Part shown: positions 15,228-24,324 of the stretch, piece by piece
How the letters are laid out: every line of letters begins with the position of its first letter
How positions within the stretch are numbered: position 1 is the first letter of the stretch
Source of the DNA: Sulfitobacter maritimus
Lineage (GTDB): Bacteria; Pseudomonadota; Alphaproteobacteria; Rhodobacterales; Rhodobacteraceae
DNA length: 64,000 bases
NCBI RefSeq assembly: GCF_013346665.1
Contig: NZ_JABVBB010000037.1
Span: forward strand, 128,540-192,539
Reading direction: 5' to 3'
Notes under the pieces: model-generated
What the model saw: only the letters and a program-made list of their open reading frames with translations
What the model was told of the DNA's origin: nothing
Databases searched by the model: none
Program-made: the position numbers and the translations under genes

Positions 15228-17362
15228 TTCGTATAGTACTTCGCGCCATACCCCGAATAGGCCCCATAGGTCCCGTCATATCCGTAGCGTTTCATCCCCT
15301 TCGGGCTGATTTGGCTTAGAACAAGGCCAGTGACCCGCTGGCCCGAGTTATGGAACATGCGCAGAGATTCTTCGACCTGGGTTTTGCTCGTCTTATCCCA
15401 ATGCACCGTAAAGATAATCGCGTCCGCCTGATCGGCGATGATACGGGCGTCGGGGACCACAAGCACCGGCGGCGTATCGATAATCACCATATCATAGGCA
15501 GCGCGGGCTTCTTCGATCAGTGCGCGGAACCGGTCGGAGGCGAATAGGTCCGCGGCGTTGATGCTCGACTTTTCGCCACCCAAGATATCAGCGCCGAAAC
15601 CCGACGTTCGATGCACGGCCTCCTCCAGCGTCAACTCGCCGCTCAGAACCGAAACAATGCCTTTGTCGGGCATGTCTTTAAAATACTGATGCAACGTCCG
15701 CCGGCGAATATCACCCTCGACCAAGAGCACACGCTTGCCCAAACCCAACAGGTTCTGTGCCAGTGCAAGGGAGTTGGTAGTTTTACCCTCACCCGGTACG
15801 GAGGAGGTCGAAATAACAACCTTTGGCGGATTGTCGACATTGGACAACCTGAGCGAGGTACGCGGGTTCCGCACTGCTTCAGCCGCCGCCGAGGTCGGTT
15901 TGTCGGAAAGATATTGCAAAACCTTCGCCCGTGAAGCCGCTGGCATTGCCGGGATCTGACCCAGAACCGTGTAGCCTGTGGTGCTCTCAAGCTCCCGTGC
16001 CGTGCGGAAGCTGTTGTTGCGCATTTCGCGCAACAGAATGAGGCCGGCGCTTAACATCAGCCCAAGGATCGCTGACATCGCCAGGATGAGGGATTTGCGC
16101 GGCGCGGATGGCGCGTTCGGCACCACGGCATCAGACAAGATACGGCTGTCAGCTTGCTGGATCCCCCGCTGGGCTGATGTTTCGTTCAACCGCGATAGAA
16201 AGTATTCGTAGAGCACGCGCGTTGCTTCTGCTTCGCGAGTGAGCTGTTGTAACGTGATCAGGTCTTCGTTCTGGCGGGAGACTTGACCGCTCAACACAGT
16301 TTCAGAGGCCTGCAAAGCGGCAAGCTGTTGGTCGGCCCGCGCCAAATCTTGTCGGCTACGCTGCAAAACGATTTGAAACCGCGTGTCGAAGGCCTCAGCG
16401 ATTTCGGGATCGTTTTCCACATGCGACAGGAAACGTTCAAGCTGGGCGTCATTTGAAACCTCCACCTGTTCCGCGCGCGTCGTTGCAGCCTCCAACGCTT
16501 CGATACGGCTGGCCTGCGCATTGCGGTTGACCTGTGCTGTAGCAATGCGATCGCGGAAATCCTTAATCTGTCGCTCAAGTGCGCGCAGCGCTTCCACAGA
16601 TACCAGTTCCGTGGCCGCGCTGAATTCAGATGCTTTGGCCTCAGCCTCTTCAAGCTTAGATTGCAGTGCCGACACCCGTTCACTCAGCCACAGGGTCGCC
16701 TGTTCGGTCGCCTCGAACTTCACTTCGATTTGGTTGAGGATATAGAGGTCAGCGATGGTATCTGCGATCAGCGCCGACTTGCGGGCATCCTCGGTCTCAA
16801 CGGTAACTTGAAAAACGAGGCTGAGCGGCACGTTGTGAACTGTCACCGCCTCAAGCAGTTTAGAGATCACCGCATCGCGAATGCGCTGTGCTTCCTGTTC
16901 TGGCGGAAGCTCCACCGCTAGCGCCCCAAGACCGATCATCGATTTGATCCGGCTTACCAACCCTTCCGGCTGCAGTTCGGTGTTGAATTCAGGGTCCGTT
17001 GTGAGGTCAAGGCGGTCCACCACTTCACGCATCAGACTCCGCGCGCGAAGCACTTCTACTTCGGAGTTAACCTCAGAAGTATCGCCAGAAAGCCCCCCAA
17101 CAACGCTTTGGAGATCGACAATCTGATCTTGTTTTGTCTTAAGAATCACCACAGCGGTCGAACGATAGAGCGGAGTCGCAACGATATAGGCGTAATAGCC
17201 GCCGATCAGCAGCGCGACGAGCACACCAAGGCCAATCAGCCATTTCTCACGCCAAAGCGTCGAAAACAAAGCGCCAAGATCGGTGACATTTTCGTCTGCG
17301 GAGGCCGCTGTAGAGGGTACCTGATGCCCGGGGTCTCGCCCTATGGTGCGTGAAATTTCCAT
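15224..17362 (-). CDS. Polysaccharide co-polymerase / tyrosine autokinase (Wzc/ExoP-like)
   Basis: 712 residues from ATG 17362, preferred over a TTG seven codons upstream. Order of parts: Wzz domain with first membrane segment at about residues 42-62; a long periplasmic coiled coil at about 225-380; GNVR-type region ending before the second membrane segment at about 424-445; then a BY-kinase with Walker A SSVPGEGKTTN near 520, Walker A' VLLVEGDIRR and Walker B MVIIDTPP. The C-terminus has seven tyrosines in its last 22 residues (RYGYDGTYGAYSG), the autophosphorylated cluster. It controls chain length and export. No Wza or Wzb partner is in the window. Confidence 0.92.
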   Translation of the reverse strand: MEISRTIGRDPGHQVPSTAASADENVTDLGALFSTLWREKWLIGLGVLVALLIGGYYAYIVATPLYRSTAVVILKTKQDQIVDLQSVVGGLSGDTSEVNSEVEVLRARSLMREVVDRLDLTTDPEFNTELQPEGLVSRIKSMIGLGALAVELPPEQEAQRIRDAVISKLLEAVTVHNVPLSLVFQVTVETEDARKSALIADTIADLYILNQIEVKFEATEQATLWLSERVSALQSKLEEAEAKASEFSAATELVSVEALRALERQIKDFRDRIATAQVNRNAQASRIEALEAATTRAEQVEVSNDAQLERFLSHVENDPEIAEAFDTRFQIVLQRSRQDLARADQQLAALQASETVLSGQVSRQNEDLITLQQLTREAEATRVLYEYFLSRLNETSAQRGIQQADSRILSDAVVPNAPSAPRKSLILAMSAILGLMLSAGLILLREMRNNSFRTARELESTTGYTVLGQIPAMPAASRAKVLQYLSDKPTSAAAEAVRNPRTSLRLSNVDNPPKVVISTSSVPGEGKTTNSLALAQNLLGLGKRVLLVEGDIRRRTLHQYFKDMPDKGIVSVLSGELTLEEAVHRTSGFGADILGGEKSSINAADLFASDRFRALIEEARAAYDMVIIDTPPVLVVPDARIIADQADAIIFTVHWDKTSKTQVEESLRMFHNSGQRVTGLVLSQISPKGMKRYGYDGTYGAYSGYGAKYYTN

Positions 17363-17981
17363 AATAACAAAACCTTGAAACAATATACCTGCTAAGCACT
17401 CCGCCGCAGTGCAGCGCCTAATTCGGCCACCCGGCCATGTGATCCAACAATCTCAGGCAACTAAGGTCCTTTCCTTAACACTCTGACGTGTGATTGTCGG
17501 AGTGTATTCAACGTATAAGCGACTTGTGTGATACCGGAAACAGATTTATTTCTACGCTATTATACCAATCATAAATTTGTTGACGGCTGCAGCCATACCC
17601 TTGACCATCCGCATGCGATGCACCGATGCCACGCAACGGGCGAGCTCAGCCTTGAAAAAGGCGACACATCTGCTGGTCAGTTGCACGCATAACCTAGTCG
17701 CTGCCGAGTGATCCGTCGTCCCCAAGGAGAACATCACGGGCATATTATATGTGGAAAACTGGGGGATCCGCCGGCGGAAGTAGAATCGCCCGCTTCTTGT
17801 GCAGAGGTAGGGAATAGTGACTATGACGACCGCTTTTCGAGTCGGTCATCGCCCCGAATGGCGTAGCGGACTACCCGCGCGGTCTGTGCGACCACGTGTA
17901 TAAACGCCGGTGTAACCTACTTTTCAGCCCTACTGAGCTGATGAAGCCAAGTCTCTGAAACATTCTGGATTTTCGGATGTA
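17363..17981. other. Gene-free stretch between the kinase gene and tRNA-Gln
   Basis: About 620 bases of visibly lower GC with no convincing gene. The kinase promoter should lie in its left part. A minus-strand 63-codon frame at 17552-17743 has no recognisable family. If the tRNA-Gln repeats mark an integrated element, this is where an integrase gene would be expected, next to the tRNA; none can be read, so it is either deleted or decayed. Confidence 0.55.
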
Positions 17982-17999
17982 TTGGCTGGGATGGTAGGA
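17982..17999 (+). repeat. Direct repeat copy overlapping tRNA-Gln 3' end
   Basis: Second copy of TTGGCTGGGATGGTAGGA. Here it is part of an intact tRNA gene: bases 17983-17999 encode the CCA end, the 3' acceptor strand and the 3' side of the T stem. The other copy, at 3186-3203, has no tRNA body. Seventeen of the 18 bases belong to the tRNA. Confidence 0.65.
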
Positions 18000-18057
18000 T
18001 TCGAACCTACGGTACACTGTACCAAAAACAGTTGCCTTACCACTTGGCTACATCCCA
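17983..18057 (-). tRNA. tRNA-Gln (anticodon UUG)
   Basis: 75 bases on the minus strand, starting TGGGATG and ending CATCCCAGCCA, with CCA encoded. The acceptor stem TGGGATG/CATCCCA pairs fully; the anticodon stem ACTGT/ACAGT encloses the loop TTTTGGT, giving anticodon TTG (Gln, CAA codons). The T arm GTAGG TTCGAAT CCTAC is regular. It is the only tRNA recognised in the window. Its 3' end is duplicated at 3186-3203. Confidence 0.97.
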
Positions 18058-18271
18058 ACACAGGGCGCTAACTAAAGTCCTCTGGCGCGGTGTGCAAGAC
18101 CGTTTTTTAAAATTTAGCGTATTCTTTGCATCCGACAAAGCAGGGCCGCGCGCGGATGGGCAATTCGGCGGCTTTTTGCGAGCGGACAGGGGGGTAAATC
18201 CCCGTGTCTCTTAACCGCCGCGCGTTTTGAATGGCGCGTCCGAGCCGAGGCGCCAGCCTGCCGAAAAATCA

Positions 18272-19264
18272 TTATCCCTGACAGTCGAGCAGAACCGCGC
18301 CGTTGCGTTGGCCTGCTTCGACTCGTTCATGCGCCTGTGCGGCTTCTGACAGCGGCAGGATGCGGTCGACGGGGCAGTGAAGAGCGCCGTCTTCGAGCGC
18401 GTGATGCAGCCTTGTGATGGTCTGCTCACGTGGTCCCGCGGGCAGCAGGTAGATCAGCAGGATGTCGATTGTCACCGCTTTGAACAAAAGCGGATAGAAC
18501 GGCAGGGTGGGGGTCATCTCGCGTGCGGAGCCATAGGCGGCAATGCGGCCATTGGGGGCGATGCAATGGGTGTCAGTGTCGATGTTCAGGCCGAATTCCG
18601 TTTCGACGATGGTCTCCACCGGCTTGCCATGATTGGCGTCCAAAACCTGTTGCGCCAGATCGGGGGCGGTATAGTCCAGCACCGCATCCGCGCCGCAGTC
18701 GCGCAGCAAAGCAAAGTCGCGTGGGCTGGCGGTGGCGATCACCCGCGCGCCGCCCCATTTCGCCAGTTGCACGGCAAGATAACCCACGGTGCCAGCGCCA
18801 CCCTGCACCAATACAGTCTCACCAGCCACCGCACCGGCACCAAAGACCGCATGACAGGCGGTGAGACCGGGTATGCCCAGTTGCGCACCGGTTTCAAAGG
18901 ACACGTCCTTGGGCAGCGGTACGGCCTGATGGGCCGGCAGGGTGATATGTGTGGCGGCGGTGCCAAAGGCCCGTTGCCATTGCCCGTTCCAGATCCAGAC
19001 TTTCTGTCCAATGCGGCTGGGATCGACGCCTGCGCCCACGGCGGTGATCTCACCCGCGCCGTCGCTATGGGGAATCACTTGGGCAAAGGGCGGCTTGGTC
19101 ACGCCAGGGCGGCTGCCGGCTCGCGCTTTGACATCCGAAGGGTTCACGCCGGAATAACGCAGCGTCACACAAACCTCACCGGGCTGGGGGGCCGGGGTTT
19201 CGAGTTCTGTCAGGCGCAGCACATCTGCGGCGGCGCCGAATCTGTCATAGGTGATCGCGTGCAT
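18272..19264 (-). CDS. MDR-family NADPH:quinone oxidoreductase
   Basis: 330 residues of the medium-chain dehydrogenase/reductase superfamily, zinc-free quinone reductase branch. The N-terminal GroES-like domain has VTLRYSGVNPSDVKARAG and VIPHSDGAGEITAVG. The nucleotide domain has VLVQGGAGTVGYLAVQLAKWGGARVIATA near residues 146-175. No zinc-ligand cysteines are present at the alcohol dehydrogenase positions. It reduces quinones or activated double bonds with NADPH; the substrate is not deducible. It stands alone on the minus strand, 76 bases downstream of the SH3-protein gene. Confidence 0.88.
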   Translation of the reverse strand: MHAITYDRFGAAADVLRLTELETPAPQPGEVCVTLRYSGVNPSDVKARAGSRPGVTKPPFAQVIPHSDGAGEITAVGAGVDPSRIGQKVWIWNGQWQRAFGTAATHITLPAHQAVPLPKDVSFETGAQLGIPGLTACHAVFGAGAVAGETVLVQGGAGTVGYLAVQLAKWGGARVIATASPRDFALLRDCGADAVLDYTAPDLAQQVLDANHGKPVETIVETEFGLNIDTDTHCIAPNGRIAAYGSAREMTPTLPFYPLLFKAVTIDILLIYLLPAGPREQTITRLHHALEDGALHCPVDRILPLSEAAQAHERVEAGQRNGAVLLDCQG

Positions 19265-19339
19265 GTGGGTCTCCCGGGCTTGCTGACTGCTTTGGTGGCA
19301 GAGTGGCGCAAGCGGGCGGACCTTGCAATCGAGCGTGGC

Positions 19340-19849
19340 CTAGTCGCGCAGTTCTTCGGCCTCAACGCCCCACAGCCGAACCTTGGGCGCCCAACCGGCG
19401 TAGCCACCCGAGCGCAGTTCGCACCATTCCAACGTACATTCGCCAAGCCGTGCCACCACGCCCAGTTCCAACCGCGCCACAACAGGGGCTTTGGGGTCAG
19501 GTTTGCTATGCAGCGGCAGCATGTCTTGCTCAACCAAAACGGTGCGCACGCCGGAGAGAAGGGAGTAATGCACCCAGCCGCCCATGCCGTCGCGGTCCTC
19601 GACCCGGCGCCAGTGGCCGTGTTCGGCGGTGATGCGCAGGGGCAGGTCGCGGCGTTTGTAGACCCAGTCGATCCGGTGCGACAGCGAGGGGCCGCGGCGA
19701 ACGTTCCCCTCGGAGGCTTTCATCGACACGAAACGCGGCAGCGGCAGATTGGTCACCTGCCCACGCTTTTCGCCAGCGCTGAGCGGCGCGGCGGGGGCCA
19801 AAAGCAGCATGCCCAGTATCAGGGCGCTGCGGAGGAAAGCGGTTCTCAT
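19340..19849 (-). CDS. Secreted SH3-domain protein (DUF1058-like)
   Basis: 169 residues from ATG 19849, selected because it starts the signal peptide MRTAFLRSALILGMLLLAPAAPLSAG. Two bacterial SH3-like repeats follow: the first contains NVRRGPSLSHRIDWVY and WRRVEDRDGMGGWVHYSLLSG, the second MLPLHSKPDPKAPVVARLE and WCELRSGGYAGWAPK. Such periplasmic proteins are thought to bind cell-wall components, and the family is widespread in alphaproteobacteria without an assigned role. It is divergent from the 2-hydroxyacid dehydrogenase gene, with a shared 150-base promoter region. Confidence 0.82.
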   Translation of the reverse strand: MRTAFLRSALILGMLLLAPAAPLSAGEKRGQVTNLPLPRFVSMKASEGNVRRGPSLSHRIDWVYKRRDLPLRITAEHGHWRRVEDRDGMGGWVHYSLLSGVRTVLVEQDMLPLHSKPDPKAPVVARLELGVVARLGECTLEWCELRSGGYAGWAPKVRLWGVEAEELRD

Positions 19850-19999
19850 GGGGCTGCCTGCAAGTCGGATCATTGCGGTGGTTGTCTGTGCAATTCTGCG
19901 GGGTCGTTGCTCTTTTTGCCGTGCGAGTTCTTGTGCCTCGTCGCTGCATGGGACACCATGCCCCTGAATTGAGGCGACGCCAAGACCGGGAGAGCAGGC

Positions 20000-20986
20000 A
20001 TGTCAAAGAAGCGGTTGAGTGTTGTAGTGACGCGACGGTTGCCGGAGGCGGTGGAGACACGCCTGTCGGAACTGTTCGACGTCACCCTACGAGAAGACGA
20101 CCGCCCCATGACCCGAGAGGAATTGGGCGCGGCGATGCGGCAGGCGGATGTGCTGGTCCCGACGATTACCGATGACATCGACGCTGCGTTGATCACGCAG
20201 GCTGGCGAGCGGTTAAAGCTGATTGCCAACTACGGCGCCGGGGTTGATCACATTGACGTGGCCACGGCGCGGCAGCGCGGGGTGCTGGTGTCCAACACGC
20301 CCGGCGTGTTGACCGATGATACCGCCGATATGACCATGGCGCTGATTCTTGCCGTGACCCGCCGCATGCCCGAGGGTATGGCGGTGATGCAGTCGGGCAA
20401 TTGGGACGGCTGGGCGCCGACGGCGCTGCTTGGCGGGCGCGTCGGGGGGCGGCGTTTGGGTATTTTGGGCATGGGCCGTATTGGTCAGGCCGTGGCCCGC
20501 CGGGCGCGGGCCTTTGGTATGCAGGTGCATTACCACAACCGCAAACGTCTGCGCGAAGAGGTCGAGGGCGCGTTGGAGGCGACCTATTGGGACAGTCTGG
20601 ACCAGATGGTCAGTCGCATGGATGTGATCAGCGTCAACTGTCCGCATACGCCCAGCACCTTCCATCTGATGAATGCGCGGCGTCTTGGGCTGATGAAGCC
20701 GGATGCTGTGATCGTGAACACATCGCGGGGCGAGGTGATTGATGAAAACGCGCTTACGCGGATGCTGCGGGCGGGCGACATCAAAGGCGCAGGGCTGGAT
20801 GTGTATGAGCATGGGCGCGAAATCAACCCGCGTCTGCGTGAGCTCAAGAATGTTGTGCTGTTGCCGCATATGGGGTCGGCCACGCTCGAAGGCCGGATCG
20901 AGATGGGCGAGAAAGTCCTGATCAACATCAAGACCTTTGACGACGGGCATCGCCCGCCAGATCAGGTCGTGCCATCGATGTTGTAA
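20000..20986 (+). CDS. D-2-hydroxyacid dehydrogenase (glyoxylate/hydroxypyruvate reductase type)
   Basis: 328 residues. The Rossmann motif GRRLGILGMGRIGQAVARRARAF lies near residues 150-172. Catalytic residues are recognisable: Arg in NTSRGEVIDENAL, an acidic residue in AGLDVYEHG, and His in LLPHMGSAT. The N-terminal half contains LIANYGAGVDHID and NTPGVLTDDTADM, the usual glyoxylate-reductase-like pattern. It reduces 2-oxo acids such as glyoxylate or hydroxypyruvate with NAD(P)H. The ribosome site GGAGAG precedes ATG 20000. No close operon partner; gamma-glutamyltransferase follows after 108 bases. Confidence 0.88.
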   Translation: MSKKRLSVVVTRRLPEAVETRLSELFDVTLREDDRPMTREELGAAMRQADVLVPTITDDIDAALITQAGERLKLIANYGAGVDHIDVATARQRGVLVSNTPGVLTDDTADMTMALILAVTRRMPEGMAVMQSGNWDGWAPTALLGGRVGGRRLGILGMGRIGQAVARRARAFGMQVHYHNRKRLREEVEGALEATYWDSLDQMVSRMDVISVNCPHTPSTFHLMNARRLGLMKPDAVIVNTSRGEVIDENALTRMLRAGDIKGAGLDVYEHGREINPRLRELKNVVLLPHMGSATLEGRIEMGEKVLINIKTFDDGHRPPDQVVPSML

Positions 20987-21094
20987 CGGTCCGGCAGTAT
21001 TGCGGCGCGTCTGTGCCGCCGAGGTTCTATTGGGGGTTGAGGGGCGCGCTTCTCATCCTTCCCGAATATGTACTGTCAGAAACAGGGGGATCCG

Positions 21095-22870
21095 ATGCGT
21101 TTCATTGCGATAATTTGCGGGGTGTTGTTGGGCGGAGCGGCCACAGCACAGCAAGCAGCAGATGCGGTGGCCCCCGAAGCCGCAAGCGCAGGGCGGTTTG
21201 AGGCCATTTCACCTCCGGTCGCGGCGGCGCTTGAAGCCAAGGCAGCCGGGCGCCCTGTTAAAGCGCAGAAATGGATGGTTGCAGCCGCCAATCCCCATGC
21301 CGTGCAGGCCGGGGCCGATGTGCTGGCGCGGGGCGGCACGGCGGCGGATGCTTTGGTAGCGGTTCAGGCGATGTTGGGGCTGGTTGAGCCGCAGTCCTCT
21401 GGCCTTGGCGGCGGTGCCTTTCTGGTTTGGTATGACGCCGCCACTGGCAAGGTCACAACATTGGATGGACGCGAAACCGCGCCGCTGGCTGCAACGCCGC
21501 GCCTGTTTCAGGATGCAGATGGGGAGCCGCTGAAGTTCTTTGACGCCGTCGTGGGCGGGCTTTCCGTCGGCACGCCCGGCACGCCAGCTTTGATGGCGGA
21601 GGTCCATGCCCGCTGGGGCAATCAGGACTGGCAATCACTTTTGACCCCAGCCGCAGAGCTTGCAGAGGCTGGGTTCCCGGTATCTCCGCGTCTGGCGGAA
21701 TTGGTTGCTGGAGATGTGGAGCGTTTGTCTCGGGCTGCGGATACGGCGGCCTATTTCCTGCCGGAGGGCGCGCCGATTGCAGCGGCGGCAGTGCTGCGCA
21801 ACCCCGCCTATGCCAACACCCTACGCGCCTTTGCCAAGGAGGGCGCCGCTGCCTTCTACGGCGGGGAGATTGGCAAGCAGATCGTGGCGGCTGTGCAGGG
21901 GGCGTCGCAGCCGGGCGTGTTATCTGAGATGGATCTGGCAATTTACCGCGTCAAAGAGCGTGCGCCAGTCTGCGCGCCTTACCGGGGGCATGAGGTCTGC
22001 GGTATGGGGCCACCGTCTTCGGGCGCTGTTGCGGTGGGGCAAATCTTGGGGATGTTGGAGCGGTTTGATCTGGCAGCCGGGCCGCAGGATGCGGAGGTAT
22101 TGCGTCTGATCGGTGACGCCTCGCGGCTCGCCTTTGCTGATCGCGGGCGCTATCTGGCGGACAGCGACTTTGTCCCTGTTCCGGTCAAAGGGTTGTTGGA
22201 TCGCGCGTATCTGAAAAGCCGCTCTGACTTGCTTACAGGCGATGATGCGCTGCCCGAGGTGGCGCCGGGTGCGCCCGCCTTTGACCATGCGCTGAACTGG
22301 GCGGATGATCAGTCGATTGAACTGCCTTCAACCTCGCATGTCTCGATCGTGGATCCGATGGGCAATGTGGCCAGCATGACGACCACCATCGAAAACGGCT
22401 TTGGCAGCCGGGTCATGGCGGCGGGATTCTTGCTCAACAACGAGCTTACCGATTTCTCCTTTCGCAGCCATGTGGATGGGGTGCCGGTGGCCAACCGGGT
22501 AGAGCCCGGCAAACGGCCCCGTTCCTCTATGGCGCCGACCATCGTGCTAAAGGATGGTGCGCCTGTCTTGGCTGTGGGCAGTCCCGGTGGCAGCCGGATT
22601 ATTGGCTATGTCGCCGGCGCGATTATCGCGCATCTCGATTGGGGGATGGACGTGCAGCAGGCAGTGGCCGCGCCCCATGCGGTGAACCGGTTTGGCACTT
22701 TTGATTTGGAAGAAGGCAGCGCGATAGAGCCGATGGCCGGGCCGCTGCAAGAGCTGGGGTTTGAGACCAATCTGCGGGCACTCACCTCGGGGCTGCATAT
22801 GGTTGCGATTGGCGAAAATCTAAGCGGCGGGGCCGACCCGCGCCGCGAGGGGATCGCGTTGGGAGATTGA
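21095..22870 (+). CDS. ggt: Gamma-glutamyltransferase
   Basis: 591 residues from ATG 21095, preferred over an ATG nine codons upstream because AGGGGG precedes it and it starts the signal peptide MRFIAIICGVLLGGAATAQ. The precursor carries the cleavage nucleophile Thr413 in LPSTSHVSIVDPMGN, followed by MTTTIENGFGS and NELTDFSF. RPRSSMAPTIV and AVGSPGGSRI form the gamma-glutamyl-binding part of the small subunit. The enzyme self-cleaves in the periplasm and hydrolyses or transfers the glutamyl group of glutathione. The stop overlaps the next start (TTGA), so it is coupled to an FAD-linked oxidase. Confidence 0.93.
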   Translation: MRFIAIICGVLLGGAATAQQAADAVAPEAASAGRFEAISPPVAAALEAKAAGRPVKAQKWMVAAANPHAVQAGADVLARGGTAADALVAVQAMLGLVEPQSSGLGGGAFLVWYDAATGKVTTLDGRETAPLAATPRLFQDADGEPLKFFDAVVGGLSVGTPGTPALMAEVHARWGNQDWQSLLTPAAELAEAGFPVSPRLAELVAGDVERLSRAADTAAYFLPEGAPIAAAAVLRNPAYANTLRAFAKEGAAAFYGGEIGKQIVAAVQGASQPGVLSEMDLAIYRVKERAPVCAPYRGHEVCGMGPPSSGAVAVGQILGMLERFDLAAGPQDAEVLRLIGDASRLAFADRGRYLADSDFVPVPVKGLLDRAYLKSRSDLLTGDDALPEVAPGAPAFDHALNWADDQSIELPSTSHVSIVDPMGNVASMTTTIENGFGSRVMAAGFLLNNELTDFSFRSHVDGVPVANRVEPGKRPRSSMAPTIVLKDGAPVLAVGSPGGSRIIGYVAGAIIAHLDWGMDVQQAVAAPHAVNRFGTFDLEEGSAIEPMAGPLQELGFETNLRALTSGLHMVAIGENLSGGADPRREGIALGD

Positions 22871-24276
22871 AAGTGACGAAAATTGCAGACCTGCCGCGGA
22901 ATGAAGCTGGCATCTTGGCGGCTTTAGACGCGTTGGCAGAGACCTTTGGCGATCGGTTGTTGACCGGGCAGGCCATCCGCGAACAGCACGGCCATACGAC
23001 CACATGGATTGATACCCAAGCACCCGATGGGGTGGTCATGGTGGAATCGACCGAGGAAGTGGCGCAGGTGGTGCGTATCTGTGCCGCGCAGCGTGTGCCG
23101 ATCATCGCCTTCGGCACGGGCACGTCGCTTGAGGGCCACGTAAACGCACCGGCGGGGGGGATTTGCATCGATATGATGCAGATGAACCGCGTGCTGGAGG
23201 TCAACGCAGGTGATCTGGATTGCCGGGTGCAGCCGGGCGTGACCCGCGAGGCGCTCAACACCCATCTGCGCGATCAGGGGCTATTTTTCCCGATCGACCC
23301 CGGTGCCAATGCTTCGCTCGGTGGGATGACAGCCACGCGGGCCAGCGGCACCAATGCGGTGCGCTATGGCACGATGAAAGACAATGTGCTGAGCCTTGAG
23401 GTGGTGATGGCCGATGGCCGGGTCATCCGCACCGGGGGACGGGCGCGGAAGTCGTCGGCGGGCTATGATCTGACGCGGTTGATGGTGGGCTCGGAAGGCA
23501 CGCTGGGGATCATCACCGAGATTACCTTGCGCTTGCAGGGGATTCCTGAGGCGATCTCTTCCGCACGCTGTTCTTTCCCGACGGTGCAGGCGGCCTGTGA
23601 GACCGTCATGGCCGTGATCCAATATGGGCTGCCTGTGGCACGGATTGAGCTTTTGGACGCCGATGTGGTCAAGGCGGTAAACGCCTATTCCAAACTGACC
23701 TTGCCTGAGACACCGCTGTTGCTGCTGGAGTTCCACGGCTCAGAGGCCGGGGTGGTCGAACAGGCCGAGACCTTTGGCATGTTGGCCGAAGAATATGGCG
23801 GCAACGGCTATGCGGCAACCACCACGCCCGAAGAACGTAGCAAGCTATGGCAGGCGCGACATGATGGCTATTGGGCCGTGCTGGCGTTGCGCCCGGGATG
23901 CAAGGCTGTGGCAACGGATGTCTGCGTGCCGATCTCGCGACTCGCCGATGCCGTGGTCGCGGCACAGGCGCGGGCGGCGGAGTTGCAGTTGGTTGCCCCT
24001 ATCGTGGGTCATGCGGGGGACGGGAACTTCCACGCCTCGCTGCTAATCGACATGGCGAACGCCGACGAGGTCGCGCGGGGCGAGGAATTTGTGAGTTGGC
24101 TGGCGGAACTGGCGATCTCCATGGATGGGACCTGCACGGGAGAACACGGGATCGGACAGGGCAAGCGGCCTTATCTGCGCAAGGAATTGGGCGCGGCGGT
24201 GGATGTGATGACCACGGTGAAGGCGGCATTGGACCCAGACAATATCCTGAACCCGGGCAAGATTTTTCCGGAATGA
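22867..24276 (+). CDS. FAD-linked oxidase, D-lactate dehydrogenase (cytochrome)-like
   Basis: 469 residues. The start is TTG 22867, overlapping the ggt stop; a GTG two codons later is possible. The N-terminal FAD-binding PCMH domain shows FGTGTSLEGHV, GANASLGGMTATRASGTNAVRYGTM and LMVGSEGTLGIITE. The C-terminal cap has VGHAGDGNFHASLLID and GEHGIGQGKRPYL with the conserved histidines. The family oxidises D-lactate, glycolate or other 2-hydroxy acids and passes electrons to cytochrome or quinone. A GlcD-like role is possible, but no GlcE/GlcF genes are adjacent. Why it is coupled to gamma-glutamyltransferase is unclear. Confidence 0.88.
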   Translation: MKVTKIADLPRNEAGILAALDALAETFGDRLLTGQAIREQHGHTTTWIDTQAPDGVVMVESTEEVAQVVRICAAQRVPIIAFGTGTSLEGHVNAPAGGICIDMMQMNRVLEVNAGDLDCRVQPGVTREALNTHLRDQGLFFPIDPGANASLGGMTATRASGTNAVRYGTMKDNVLSLEVVMADGRVIRTGGRARKSSAGYDLTRLMVGSEGTLGIITEITLRLQGIPEAISSARCSFPTVQAACETVMAVIQYGLPVARIELLDADVVKAVNAYSKLTLPETPLLLLEFHGSEAGVVEQAETFGMLAEEYGGNGYAATTTPEERSKLWQARHDGYWAVLALRPGCKAVATDVCVPISRLADAVVAAQARAAELQLVAPIVGHAGDGNFHASLLIDMANADEVARGEEFVSWLAELAISMDGTCTGEHGIGQGKRPYLRKELGAAVDVMTTVKAALDPDNILNPGKIFPE

Positions 24277-24324
24277 GGGGCGGGGCTCTGCCCTGATGCT
24301 GCGTGTGTGGAAATGTGGTGCTCG

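Larger units (their letters stand above)
3186..17999. mobile_element. Candidate genomic island between tRNA-Gln repeats
   Basis: The 14.8-kb interval lies downstream of the 3' end of tRNA-Gln (minus strand, 17983-18057) and is closed at its far side by an 18-base copy of that 3' end, which is the geometry of a tRNA-targeted integration. Both ends are non-coding for roughly 400-600 bases, and the contents are accessory: GTA-like spikes, polysaccharide assembly, a toxin-antitoxin pair and a pseudogene. No integrase or other recombinase is visible inside, so if it was an integrative element it is now fixed. Boundaries are inferred only from the repeat. Confidence 0.45.

Noticed and set aside
17552..17743. 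63-codon minus-strand frame near tRNA-Gln, considered as transposase or integrase remnant
   Set aside because: I could not match any integrase or transposase motif (no R-H-R-Y set or DDE residues).
18377..19972. A 531-codon plus-strand frame across the MDR and SH3 genes
   Set aside because: Spans two genes with clear domains on the minus strand; product resembles no family.
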